NCBI RefSeq assembly: GCF_000308555.1
Contig: NZ_BAFY01000076.1
Coordinates: 1 to 36,596 of the forward strand
DNA: 36,596 bases
Direction of reading: 5' to 3'
Source: Nocardia cyriacigeorgica NBRC 100375
GTDB taxonomy: Bacteria; Actinomycetota; Actinomycetes; Mycobacteriales; Mycobacteriaceae
Positions 24,855-32,661 of this stretch are shown here, one piece after another. The translations under genes were made by a program, and so were the position numbers. The first letter of the stretch is position 1, and the number at the start of each line of letters is the position of its first letter. The notes below the pieces were generated by a model that saw nothing but the letters and a program-made list of their open reading frames with translations, did no database searches and was not told the origin of the DNA.

Positions 24855-27728
24855 ATGGCAGCTCGGGCGGTGGATGGCGGTGTGCAGGGGGAGATCGGCC
24901 GTCGGCGAGCGCGCGGCTGGGCGGGGCCGGCTGTGGCCGATAGCCGGGGTGAGGTCGGGGCGGCCGAGGGTCGTGCGCCGGCTCGACGGGATCGTCGGGC
25001 AGCAGTCGTCGCGAACAGCGAGCCCGACCTCGATGAGGACGGCTCCGCGGATGCCCGGCTCGATGGGCGGCTGCTGCCCGCGGCGGTGTGCTGCTGGGTG
25101 GTGACGGTGCTGGTACTCGGTGCCGGGTGGCGGGCCGGGGTGCTGGTCGCGGTGGGGGCGACGGTGGCGGCGATGGGGTTGTGGGCGGGATTGATGTGGG
25201 CGGTGGCGCATCGGCGGGAGCGGTGGCGGGCCGTCGCGGTGGTCGCGCTGGGCGCGGTGGTGCTCGGTGCCGGTATCGCTGTCGCGGCGGCATGGCGGGA
25301 GCAGCGGGTGCAGACCCATCCGCTGCGAGCGGTCCCGGCGGGAATGTCGGTCCGGGTCGTGGTGACGCCGGTCGACGATCCGAAACCCGTGCGCGCTGCG
25401 ACATTCGGCGATGAGCGGACGTGGCTGGTGCGGGCGAACCTGCAGAAGTATCAGCACGGTTCGACCATCGTGCGCAGCGGGGGAGCCGTCGTCATCCTGG
25501 CGACGGGCTCGGCATGGGCGAAGCTCCCGCCCGGGCAGCCCATCGAGTTTCGCGCCCGGGTGTCTCCGCCGCGCCTTCGCGACCTGACCGTCGCGACCTT
25601 GCGCGCCCTCGGTGACCCGGCCACCGCGGGAGCACTGCCGTGGTGGCAGCGATTCGCGGGATCGGTACGCGCGGACCTGGTCGCCGCCTCGGCCGCGGCG
25701 CTACCCGCGGGCGCTGCCGGGTCGCTGCCCGCGCTCGTCGTGGGGGACACCTCGGCGCTGTCCGATGATGTGCGCCGCGACTTCGAAACAGCCGGACTCA
25801 CGCATTTGACTGTGGTCAGCGGTGCGAACTTCACGATTCTGTTGACCGTCGTGCTGTTCCTCACCCGGCTGCTCACGCTCGGTCCGCGGATGACCGTCGC
25901 GGTCGCGGCCGGAGCGCTGGTGATGTTCGTCGTCATCGCCAGGCCGGATCCGAGTGTTCTGCGGGCCGCGGCCATGGGCGCGGTGACCTTGCTGGCGCTG
26001 CTGACCGGGCGGCGACGGCAAGCGCTGCCCGCCCTGTGTGCCGCCGTGATCGGTCTGCTTGCGGTGTGGCCGCAGCTGGCGATGTCGGCGGGCTTCGCAC
26101 TCTCGGTGCTGGCGACAGGCGCCCTGATCCTGCTGGCACCCAGTTGGTCGGATTGGTTGCGAGCCAACGGCATGTGGCGACTGCCCGCGGAGATTCTCGC
26201 GGTGTCCGCTGCGGCGTTCGTAGTGACCACACCGATCGTGGTGGCGTTGACGGGGAAGATCAGCCTGGTCGCTGTTATCGCGAATGTCCTTGTCGCGCCG
26301 GTCATCGCACCGATCACCGTGATCGGTGCCGCCGGCGCGGTGCTCGCATCCGCATGGATGCCGTTGGCCGAGCTCGCGTTGCGCTGCGCGGCGCCGCCGA
26401 TGTGGTGGATGCTGTCGGTGGCCGAGTACCTCGCCGCGATTCCCGGCGCGACGGTGACAGTGCCCGGCGGTTCGAGCGGCGGACTGATCGCCTGTGCGGT
26501 CGTCGCAGCGGTGATCTGGCTGCTGCGATCGGTCCTGGTGCGTCGTCTCGTGGCGGTCGTGCTGATCAGTGCTGGGGCAGTGCTGATTCCGGTCCGGTGG
26601 TGGTTTCCCGGCTGGCCGCCCGACGGCTGGGTCCTCGCCGCCTGCGACGTAGGGCAAGGTGACGGCCTGGCTGTGGCCACCGGACCTCGGAGCGCCGTCG
26701 TCGTCGACGTCGGCCCGGAGCCCCGCGCCATCCGAACCTGTCTGGACCGCCTCGGCATCACCCGTGTTCCACTCTTGGTCCTCAGCCACCCACACGCCGA
26801 CCATATCGCCGGCCTCGAGGGGGCTTTGGACGGACGCGAGATCGGCGCGGTCGCCATCGGCCCCGGCGAATTACCCGCGCACCGCGTCGGTCCGGCATCG
26901 CGCCGTTCTGGACAGGCTTCGGGTGAGGCGATGCCCACCCGATGCGGCCGAGCTCTCGGTACTACCGGCAACCTCGGCGCTCCCGTTCACAACCGTGAAA
27001 GCGGTATCCAGGGCGGGGACGGAGAACACCACGACAGCAGACACGCCGGACCCGCTGAGGTGGCGCAAACGCTGCAACGTGCGGGCATTCCGCTGACAGA
27101 ACTCACCGCGGGCTGTCGATTGACCATCGGCGACCTGGTGCTCGACGTGCTCGCACCGTCGGCGCCGCGCTCATCCCCGCACGGGTCCGCTGGATCCGGA
27201 TACCGCCAACGACCGCTCGATCGTCCTCGTCGCGCATACGGCCGCTGGGCGCATCCTGCTCACCGGCGATATCGAGGCCGCGACTCAGCGCTCATTGCTG
27301 AGCTCCGGCGTTCCCCTCCGCGCCGACATCCTCAAGGTCCCCCATCACGGGTCCCGCACCACCACACCCGAATTCCTGCACGCCGTCCACCCGCGCCTGG
27401 CCATCATCAGCGCAGGAGCCGACAACACCTTCGGCCACCCGCATCCCGGCATCCTGTCCGACCTGCAATCGCTGGGATCCACCATCGCCCGCACCGACCG
27501 CGACGGTGCGATCGCCATCACTTCCGCCGATGCTCACCTGCGCATCCACGTCGCGGGCCGCGGTCGCGAGCGGCGCTGCCCTGCTGCGAACAGGGGCCGT
27601 CGCCGGTCGGATCGGTTCCTATCGGCGACGGCGGTAATCGGCGCTTCTACAAGAGCGCGGGGTCGAGAGCCTCGGCCATCCTTCGGTACCCGGCATCGTT
27701 CGGATGCAGGTGGTCACCGGAATCGTAG
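24855..27728 (+). CDS. comEC: ComEC/Rec2 competence DNA channel, 3' end frameshifted
   Basis: ComEC forms the inner-membrane channel for single-stranded DNA uptake. The frame encodes an Arg-rich N-terminus, hydrophobic helices (from about residue 75), an OB-like DUF4131 region, then the competence core with GLTHLTVVSGANFTILLTVV and a long multi-span region to about residue 590. A metallo-beta-lactamase-like domain follows (CDVGQGDGLAVATGP; LVLSHPHADHIAGLEG). After about residue 770 (near 27165) homology stops and the frame becomes Arg/Pro/His-rich until 27728; the expected sequence continues in the next frame (separate entry). So the encoded protein lacks the end of its nuclease-like domain. 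ATG 24855 has no good ribosome-binding site; the true start may be a nearby downstream GTG. Sequencing error, or real decay of competence, would both explain the shift. Confidence 0.8.
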   Translation: MAARAVDGGVQGEIGRRRARGWAGPAVADSRGEVGAAEGRAPARRDRRAAVVANSEPDLDEDGSADARLDGRLLPAAVCCWVVTVLVLGAGWRAGVLVAVGATVAAMGLWAGLMWAVAHRRERWRAVAVVALGAVVLGAGIAVAAAWREQRVQTHPLRAVPAGMSVRVVVTPVDDPKPVRAATFGDERTWLVRANLQKYQHGSTIVRSGGAVVILATGSAWAKLPPGQPIEFRARVSPPRLRDLTVATLRALGDPATAGALPWWQRFAGSVRADLVAASAAALPAGAAGSLPALVVGDTSALSDDVRRDFETAGLTHLTVVSGANFTILLTVVLFLTRLLTLGPRMTVAVAAGALVMFVVIARPDPSVLRAAAMGAVTLLALLTGRRRQALPALCAAVIGLLAVWPQLAMSAGFALSVLATGALILLAPSWSDWLRANGMWRLPAEILAVSAAAFVVTTPIVVALTGKISLVAVIANVLVAPVIAPITVIGAAGAVLASAWMPLAELALRCAAPPMWWMLSVAEYLAAIPGATVTVPGGSSGGLIACAVVAAVIWLLRSVLVRRLVAVVLISAGAVLIPVRWWFPGWPPDGWVLAACDVGQGDGLAVATGPRSAVVVDVGPEPRAIRTCLDRLGITRVPLLVLSHPHADHIAGLEGALDGREIGAVAIGPGELPAHRVGPASRRSGQASGEAMPTRCGRALGTTGNLGAPVHNRESGIQGGDGEHHDSRHAGPAEVAQTLQRAGIPLTELTAGCRLTIGDLVLDVLAPSAPRSSPHGSAGSGYRQRPLDRPRRAYGRWAHPAHRRYRGRDSALIAELRRSPPRRHPQGPPSRVPHHHTRIPARRPPAPGHHQRRSRQHLRPPASRHPVRPAIAGIHHRPHRPRRCDRHHFRRCSPAHPRRGPRSRAALPCCEQGPSPVGSVPIGDGGNRRFYKSAGSRASAILRYPASFGCRWSPES
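27184..27595 (+). pseudogene. Displaced C-terminal part of the ComEC beta-lactamase-like domain
   Basis: In the frame one base on from the preceding ComEC frame, the DNA encodes LDPDTANDRSIVLVA, AAGRILLTGDIE, LKVPHHGSRTTTPEF and NTFGHPHPGIL, the standard final motifs of ComEC. The change (one extra base or two missing) therefore lies between about 27160 and 27184. This frame has no stop where ComEC should end (about 27575); it stays open to 27954, through a terminator-like hairpin and into the opposite-strand lipoprotein gene, so a second lesion may have removed the stop. Confidence 0.75.
27596..27632. terminator. Terminator-like hairpin between comEC and the lipoprotein gene
   Basis: GCCGTCGCCG (27596-27605) and CGGCGACGGC (27623-27632) form a perfect 10-bp stem with a 17-nt loop. 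It lies between the convergent genes and could act on both strands. No T-tract follows. Confidence 0.55.
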
Positions 27729-28897
27729 GCGGCCAGCAGCACCGCCGGATTCGCCGGATCGGCCAGGGCCCGTTCGAAATCGACAACGGCGTCGAACTCT
27801 CCCGATGTCCGGATCCATGCATTCAGCGCGCGCCGCTTGGCTTCCGACCTCGCACTGTCATGAGTGGAACCGCCGAAGGGCAGCAGCGTCGCCCCGATCA
27901 TCCGGATACCGTGCTCGTGCGCCAGACCGATCAGGGTGCGGTAGCCGGCGATGATCTGCTCCACCGGCACATCCGGGTTCGGCTCGTAGGTGGGTTGGTC
28001 CGATTCGCTGAAACCGATGTCGTTGACGCCCTGCAAGAGCACGACGGTGCGCACCCCAGGCTTGTCGAGCACGTCACGCCGGAAGCGTGTCGTGGCACGG
28101 TCGCCGTACCAGGCGGTGTCGTTGGCCACCAGGTTTCCACCGATGCCCAGGTTCAGCACCGCGCGCTGCCGCCCCGTCGCGGCCAGCCGGTCGGCGAGTG
28201 CGTCCGGCCAGCGGTGGTTCGCACCCGGAGTGGAACCGAAGCCGTCGGTGATCGAATCGCCGAAGGCGACCACCGTATCGCGACGCCCGGCCGCACCCGC
28301 CACCTCCACATCGACGAGGTAGTACCAGGAGCTGGTGCGTTCGGTGAATGCCGCCCCACCGATATCGCTTCGGTGGTCCCCGGCGGCGCGGTAGGAGTCG
28401 GTCCATGCCTGTGAATGGAAGGTGGCCGGTCCGGTGGTCTCCCGCAAGTAGAGCGTCACGGTGACCGAGTCCATCGGGTCGACCGGCAATGGCGCCGCGT
28501 CGCTGGATATTTCACCGCCCGCCGCGATCTCCACTGTCGCCGCGCCGTCGAAGGTCAACTGCCGGAGGGTTTCCGGCCGTAGGGCCGCGCCATCGGCTGC
28601 GGCGGCCACGGTCGCCCCGGTGATCCGCAGCGGCGCCGCGCCGAAACGGTTGGACAGGCGGATGCGGATCCGGTCGCCGCCGTTGGAGACCCGGACCACT
28701 TGCCGCAGCGTCTCGTCCGAGAACCCCGCCTCCGACCAGTTCGGCCCGAACCCGATGCTCGGCCGCTGAGCCGCCGCGGACCAGCCTGCCGACCACTCCG
28801 GAGCGTCTTGCGCCGCGATATCGATGCCACATGCCGCGGTGAACAACATCAGCGCCGTGAGTAGGGCGACTCCAAGTCGCCGCGCCGAGAACCTCAT
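27647..28897 (-). CDS. SGNH/GDSL-hydrolase lipoprotein
   Basis: 416 residues. The N-terminus is a lipoprotein signal: basic MRFSARRLG, a hydrophobic stretch, then lipobox FTAAC with Cys23 as the predicted lipidation site, so the protein is exported and anchored to the membrane. An N-terminal beta-rich domain (about 30-195) precedes an SGNH hydrolase domain with [12 protein letters not shown] (catalytic Ser), [14 protein letters not shown] and the Asp/His block DHLHPND. Such two-domain enzymes are usually esterases acting on lipids or acetylated glycans; the substrate is unknown. ATG 28897 is chosen because it gives a complete signal peptide and has GAGG upstream; the frame is open to 28936. 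It diverges from holA and converges on comEC. Confidence 0.9.
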   Translation of the reverse strand: MRFSARRLGVALLTALMLFTAACGIDIAAQDAPEWSAGWSAAAQRPSIGFGPNWSEAGFSDETLRQVVRVSNGGDRIRIRLSNRFGAAPLRITGATVAAAADGAALRPETLRQLTFDGAATVEIAAGGEISSDAAPLPVDPMDSVTVTLYLRETTGPATFHSQAWTDSYRAAGDHRSDIGGAAFTERTSSWYYLVDVEVAGAAGRRDTVVAFGDSITDGFGSTPGANHRWPDALADRLAATGRQRAVLNLGIGGNLVANDTAWYGDRATTRFRRDVLDKPGVRTVVLLQGVNDIGFSESDQPTYEPNPDVPVEQIIAGYRTLIGLAHEHGIRMIGATLLPFGGSTHDSARSEAKRRALNAWIRTSGEFDAVVDFERALADPANPAVLLAAYDSGDHLHPNDAGYRRMAEALDPALL

Positions 28898-28950
28898 GAC
28901 CCAAGCCTCATTTCGTCTGCGCTGCCGAGCGGGCACTCGGCACGTCGGAG

Positions 28951-28974
28951 TTAACGGGACTGTGGTGCCGTTAA
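28951..28974. promoter_or_regulatory. Interrupted palindrome TTAACGG-N10-CCGTTAA
   Basis: Perfect 7-bp arms (28951-28957 and 28968-28974) lie in the 223-bp spacer between the divergent lipoprotein gene and holA, about 54 bp upstream of the lipoprotein ATG. The A+T-rich arms stand out in this DNA and have the spacing of a dimeric repressor site. No regulator gene is adjacent. Confidence 0.45.
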
Positions 28975-29107
28975 TTCCCTATGGGTTCGTGCGGGCCGCA
29001 CTCGGTTCGGGAACGACCGCGCCGCGGCTTGCCCCGAGGCCGGTGGATCTGTTCACGGCGCGGAACGCTGAGGTGGCGGGGGCGGCCGACATGTCGGACC
29101 CCGACCG

Positions 29108-29113
29108 TAGGAT
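29108..29113 (+). promoter_or_regulatory. Putative -10 element of holA (leaderless)
   Basis: TAGGAT ends 7 nt before GTG 29121. It supports that GTG as the start and suggests a transcript without a 5' leader. Confidence 0.45.
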
Positions 29114-29120
29114 CGGGGGC

Positions 29121-30089
29121 GTGAGCGAACGGCCTGCGGCGGTCCACCTGGTGCTCGGGGACGAGGAGTTGTTGATCGAGCGTGCCATTGCGAGCGTGGT
29201 CGCGCAGGTCAGGGCGGGGGCGCCGGATCCGGAGGGGGTGCCGGTTGACCGGCTGCGTGCGGGGGAGGCGAGTACCGCCGAGCTGGCCGAATTGTTGAGT
29301 CCGTCGCTGTTCGCCGAAGATCGGGTGATCATCCTGGAATCGGCGGCCGAAGCGGGTAAGGACGCGGTCGCGGTGATCACCGACGCGGCGGCCGAACCAC
29401 CCGACGGCGTGGTGCTGATGGTGGTGCACTCCGGTGGTGGGCGGGCCAAGGCGCTCGCACCCGCGCTGCAGAAGGCGGGAGCGGTGGTGCACAACTGCGC
29501 CAAGCTCACCAAGGCGTCCGAACGTGCCGAGTTCGTCCGCGCCGAGTTCCGGGCGGCGGGTGCCCGGGTCTCCGGCGAGGTGGTGCAGGCCGTGATCGAG
29601 GCCGTGGGCTCGGACCTGCGTGAGCTGGCCGCTGCCAGTTCGCAGCTGACCGCCGACACGGGCGGGAAGATCGACGTCGCGGCCGTACGGCGGTACTACT
29701 CCGGCAAGGCCGAGGTGACCGGATTCGATGTCGCCGAGCTTGCCGTCACCGGGGATCGTCCCGGCGCGATGGAGGCCCTGCGGTGGGCCACCGACCGGGG
29801 TGTGCCGCATGTTTTGCTGGCCGACGCGCTGGCCGATTCGGTGCACACCATCGCCAAGGTCGGCTCGGCGGGTCGTGGCGATCCGTTCACATTGGCCGGC
29901 CCGCTCGGTATGCCGCCGTGGAAAGTGAAGAAGGCCCAGGCGCAATCCCGCGGCTGGACCCCCGCCACCATCGGCTCCGCCCTGCAAGTCGTCGCGACGC
30001 TGAACGCCGACGTCAAGGGCGGCGCGGCCGATTCGGCCTACGCGCTCGAACACGCGCTGATGCAGATCCTCGACCTGCACGGCCGCTGA
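29121..30089 (+). CDS. holA: DNA polymerase III, delta subunit
   Basis: 322 residues, near the size of mycobacterial HolA (Rv2413c). The delta subunit opens the beta sliding clamp as part of the clamp-loader complex during replication. The N-terminus [16 protein letters not shown] matches the family opening; further on are [30 protein letters not shown], a three-helix collar region including [20 protein letters not shown] and the C-terminal [15 protein letters not shown]. The frame is open back to 28824 with an ATG at 29091, but GTG 29121 fits the family start and follows a -10 hexamer at leaderless spacing. Its position after comEC and before rpsT is conserved in mycobacteria. Confidence 0.93.
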   Translation: MSERPAAVHLVLGDEELLIERAIASVVAQVRAGAPDPEGVPVDRLRAGEASTAELAELLSPSLFAEDRVIILESAAEAGKDAVAVITDAAAEPPDGVVLMVVHSGGGRAKALAPALQKAGAVVHNCAKLTKASERAEFVRAEFRAAGARVSGEVVQAVIEAVGSDLRELAAASSQLTADTGGKIDVAAVRRYYSGKAEVTGFDVAELAVTGDRPGAMEALRWATDRGVPHVLLADALADSVHTIAKVGSAGRGDPFTLAGPLGMPPWKVKKAQAQSRGWTPATIGSALQVVATLNADVKGGAADSAYALEHALMQILDLHGR

Positions 30090-30173
30090 CACCGCCCGCA
30101 CCACCAAGGCCGTAATCCGCCGCACGACCGGCAACACCAGCAGCAGTGAGACCCGATCGCCCACGACCGCAAC

Positions 30174-30299
30174 CAGAGTCCGACCGAGAGCCCCGCCGCT
30201 CGGCGCGGCGTAGGCCTCATCGGCGAGATCGGCGCGCGCGTAGTTGCTGGTGAGCACCCCACTGCCCAGCGGCGACCACGCGATCCTCGCTGCCGGCAA
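30174..30299 (-). pseudogene. Aldo/keto reductase internal fragment
   Basis: On the minus strand a short frame reads RIAWSPLGSGVLTSNY then ARADLADEAYAAPSGGAL, matching the AWSPLGxGVLTGKY segment conserved in aldo/keto reductases. Both N-terminal barrel strands with the catalytic Asp/Tyr/Lys and the cofactor-binding C-terminus are absent. It stops abruptly where a regulator remnant starts on the other strand. Non-functional. Confidence 0.55.
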
Positions 30300-30756
30300 T
30301 GCTGGTCGATCACCGCTTCGACATCCTGGCGTGGAATCGGGAAATGAGCCGGCTGCTGCTCGATATCGACGGGCCGGCTCCCACGCACCGCAACACGAGG
30401 CGGTTGTGCCTGACGCACCCCGGCATGCGCGAGTTCTACTGGATCGGGACCAGATCATCCACAAGATCTGCGGGCGGCGCATCCCGATGATCGGGCGCTG
30501 GCCGACATGGTGGCCGAGTTCGCCGCGCTCAGTCCCGAGTTCGCCCGGGCCTTGGCCGAACACGACGTGCGAGTGCGCGGCCGCGGTCGTGAGCGGCTGA
30601 ACCACCCGGAGGCGGATCGCGGTCGATTTCGAGGTGCTGATGTCGCTGCAGGAGACCGATCAGCGGCTGGTCATCTACCGGGCCGCCGGCGCCGCGTCAC
30701 AGCAGGGCCTCGATCGCCTGGCCGCCCTCGACCACGCCCGCGAACGCAGCGTCTGA
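30299..30756 (+). pseudogene. MmyB-type XRE-family regulator remnant
   Basis: Parts of the MmyB ligand-binding domain are readable only by changing frame at least three times: VDHRFDILAWNREMSRLL with RRLCLTHPGMREFY; then DRDQIIHKICG; then HPDDRALADMVAEFAALSPE with EHDVRVRGRGRERLNHPE; then IAVDFEVLMSLQETDQRLVI to the stop at 30754-30756. The N-terminal helix-turn-helix of this family (about 80-100 residues) is missing, since the aldo/keto reductase fragment abuts on the other side. Intact members sense small hydrophobic ligands and typically control a divergent oxidoreductase. This copy is clearly dead. Confidence 0.75.
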
Positions 30757-30814
30757 GGACGACGGTCGGCCCGCCGCACGGGCAGCGGGCCGAAGGGGCG
30801 GGTCCGGTGTCAGC

Positions 30815-31060
30815 TCAGTCGACGGCCGTGAGCTCGGCCGGTTCTTCGTCGTCGGATTCCTCGTAGCGGCCGTCCCACTCCTCGTAGGCGGGCGCTTCCT
30901 CGTCGCGGGTGACGATCCATTCCATCGAGTAGGTGTCGTCGCCGAGCGGGACGGCCACGTTCTCGATCTTCACCCCGATATTGAGCACCTCGGCGGCGCG
31001 GATCACCTCCGGGAGGTCCTCGGCACGCACCACGGTCTGATTCGCATACAGGGTCACCAT
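30815..31060 (-). CDS. Small acidic conserved-type hypothetical protein
   Basis: 81 residues. The N-terminal ~55 residues look like a compact alpha/beta fold (MVTLYANQTVV, EVIRAAEVLNIGVKIENVAV, YSMEWIVTRDEE); the last 25 are very acidic (EEWDGRYEESDDEEPAEL). There are no cysteines, signal peptide or known motif, and I do not recognise the family. The ATG at 31060 lacks a strong ribosome-binding site; GTG at 31057 is an alternative. It lies downstream of rpsT on the same strand, past a strong hairpin, so it probably has its own promoter. The fold-like pattern and clean frame suggest a real gene. Confidence 0.65.
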   Translation of the reverse strand: MVTLYANQTVVRAEDLPEVIRAAEVLNIGVKIENVAVPLGDDTYSMEWIVTRDEEAPAYEEWDGRYEESDDEEPAELTAVD

Positions 31061-31129
31061 GGGGCGAATCGTACGGCAGCCGGCCGACAGGAGCGCGACC
31101 GCTGGGGGCCGGGCGGGGCAGACAGCGAA

Positions 31130-31160
31130 AGCCGCCGCGGTCGTCGTGGCCGCGGCGGCT
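31130..31160 (-). terminator. rpsT terminator hairpin
   Basis: AGCCGCCGCGG (31130-31140) and CCGCGGCGGCT (31150-31160) form a perfect 11-bp stem with a 9-nt loop. Reading on the minus strand it lies 37 nt after the rpsT stop and is followed by TTTCGCTGT, a weak T-rich tail. Confidence 0.75.
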
Positions 31161-31196
31161 GGAGCGTCGAGACGGTACCGAGCGGTACCGGGTGGA

Positions 31197-31457
31197 TCAG
31201 AGCTTGTTGAAGGCCAGCGAGAGCGCCGACTTCTTGTTGGCGGCCTGGTTGGCGTGGATGACGCCCTTCGAGGCGGCCTTGTCGAGCTTGCGGCTCACGA
31301 AACGCAGACGCTCGGCGGCAGCGTCCTTGTCGCCGGCGGCGGCGGCTTCGCGGAAGCTACGGATGGCGGTGCGCAGCGCGGACTTCACCGACTGGTTGCG
31401 CTGACGCGCTTCCTCGTTGGTCCGGATCCGCTTCATCTGGGACTTGATGTTGGCCAC
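31197..31457 (-). CDS. rpsT: 30S ribosomal protein S20 (bS20)
   Basis: 86 residues, the usual S20 size. It begins [20 protein letters not shown] and continues with the expected basic helices ([32 protein letters not shown]) and ends [14 protein letters not shown]20 binds 16S rRNA early in assembly of the small subunit. GTG at 31457 is used because the family starts at this residue and AGAGGA precedes it. The gene is transcribed on its own, opposite to holA, as in M. tuberculosis, and ends in a strong hairpin. Confidence 0.97.
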   Translation of the reverse strand: MANIKSQMKRIRTNEEARQRNQSVKSALRTAIRSFREAAAAGDKDAAAERLRFVSRKLDKAASKGVIHANQAANKKSALSLAFNKL

Positions 31458-31819
31458 GCCTGTATCCTCTGGTTTCCTTTGTCGCTGATGGATGTCTCTG
31501 AAGTCTGGTAGCGCGCATCGCGCCCTGCGATAACGCCGGGCATCGGTAACGCTGCGCCGAAGATCGAGGGTACCAGCACGCTCGCGGCACACGAAATCGG
31601 TCCAACGCTGCCCGCCCACGTCGCCACCTCGAACGCGGATGCGCACCGCCCGCGCAGGCGATCACCCGCCGACGCGGCGGTCGCCGAAATCGTTGTGGCG
31701 GTCGGCTACCTGGCGTAACGTTCATTTTCACTTCGGCCGTACCAGTTTTTCCAGCAGGACCCAGGACTACCCGGTGTTCTCCGCCGAGGCGGGGACGATC
31801 CTCTCGGAAGGCGGACCTC
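31458..31819. other. 362-nt divergent spacer between rpsT and the aquaporin gene
   Basis: The stretch holds the 5' region of rpsT on one strand and of the aquaporin gene on the other. I see one plausible promoter (separate entry) and no credible coding frame. A GGTACCCTC sequence on the minus strand could include an rpsT -10 (TACCCT), but no matching -35 box is evident. Confidence 0.5.
31693..31721 (+). promoter_or_regulatory. Predicted promoter of the aquaporin gene
   Basis: TTGTGG (31693-31698) and TAACGT (31716-31721) are separated by 17 nt and fit -35 and -10 boxes for a housekeeping sigma factor. Transcription would start near 31728, giving a leader of about 90 nt before ATG 31820. Confidence 0.45.
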
Positions 31820-32608
31820 ATGTCACCTACTGCGCAGGAAGTCGTCGAAGAATCCATCGAGCTGAAGCCGATACCCGAACCCAAGAAGTGGGCCGCCGAA
31901 TCGCTCGGCACCTTCATTCTGGTCATGGGCGGCGTCGGCACCGCGGTGCTGGCCGGGGAGAAGGTCGGCGCGCTCGGGGTCGCGCTGGCGTTCGGTCTGA
32001 CGCTGATGTTCCTCGTCTATGCGATCGGCCCGATCTCCGGCTGCCACGTGAATCCGGCGGTGACGATCGGGCAGTTGCTGATGGGGCGGCTGTCGACGGT
32101 GAGCGCGGTCGGCTACGTCATCGCCCAGCTGATCGGCGCGTTCCTGTCCGGTCTGGTGCTGTTCGCCATCGCCAAGAATCTGCCCTCCTACGACCGCTCG
32201 GTCGACGGGCTCGGCGCCAACGGCTGGGGTGAGCACAGCCCGTCCGCGCAGACCGGCCCGCTCGGGCACGTGGTGGTCCAGGACGGCTACGGCATGGCGG
32301 CCATGATCATCGTCGAGGTGATGCTGACCGCGCTGCTGGTGTTCGTGGTGCTGGCCTCCACCGACCAGATCTCCGATGTCCCGCTGGCCGGTCTGTCGAT
32401 CGGTGTGACTCTCGCGGTCATCCACCTGATCTCCATCCCGGTCGACAACACCTCGGTCAACCCGGCCCGCAGCCTCGGCGTCGCGCCCTATCAAGACGGT
32501 GCGATGGCCCAATCCTGGGCTTTCGTGGTCTTCCCGCTGATCGGTGGATGCCTCGGCGCCCTCATCTACGGCATGCTGTTCGGCCGCTCGCGCGACATGA
32601 TCAGCTGA
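31820..32608 (+). CDS. aqpZ: Aquaporin (AqpZ-like MIP channel)
   Basis: 262 residues, six membrane helices and the two half-helices with NPA boxes: HVNPAVT (N78-A80) and SVNPARS (N214-A216). Arg217 after the second NPA and the histidine in IHLISIP fit the narrow selectivity filter of water channels rather than glycerol facilitators, and the run VNPARSLG is AqpZ-like. A charged N-terminal tail of about 25 residues (EESIELKPIPEPKK) precedes helix 1, and the loop around residues 125-155 is long and Gly/Ser-rich. GGAAGG lies 8 nt before the ATG. The protein would allow fast water flow under osmotic stress. It converges on the PemK-like gene. Confidence 0.9.
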   Translation: MSPTAQEVVEESIELKPIPEPKKWAAESLGTFILVMGGVGTAVLAGEKVGALGVALAFGLTLMFLVYAIGPISGCHVNPAVTIGQLLMGRLSTVSAVGYVIAQLIGAFLSGLVLFAIAKNLPSYDRSVDGLGANGWGEHSPSAQTGPLGHVVVQDGYGMAAMIIVEVMLTALLVFVVLASTDQISDVPLAGLSIGVTLAVIHLISIPVDNTSVNPARSLGVAPYQDGAMAQSWAFVVFPLIGGCLGALIYGMLFGRSRDMIS

Positions 32609-32622
32609 CCTCGCCACAACCG

Positions 32623-32653
32623 GACCCCGCGTCGACCAGGTCGGCGCGGGGTC
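32623..32653. terminator. Bidirectional terminator between aqpZ and the PemK-like gene
   Basis: GACCCCGCG (32623-32631) pairs with CGCGGGGTC (32645-32653), 9 bp with a 13-nt loop. On the plus strand it is followed by an alternating TGTG tract. Its position between convergent genes fits termination of both. Confidence 0.65.
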
Positions 32654-32661
32654 TGTGTGTG

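Noticed and set aside
28971..30605. Minus-strand open frame of 544 codons opposite holA
   Set aside because: Mostly antisense to holA. Only a short piece near 30174-30299 resembles a real protein (aldo/keto reductase) and is listed separately.
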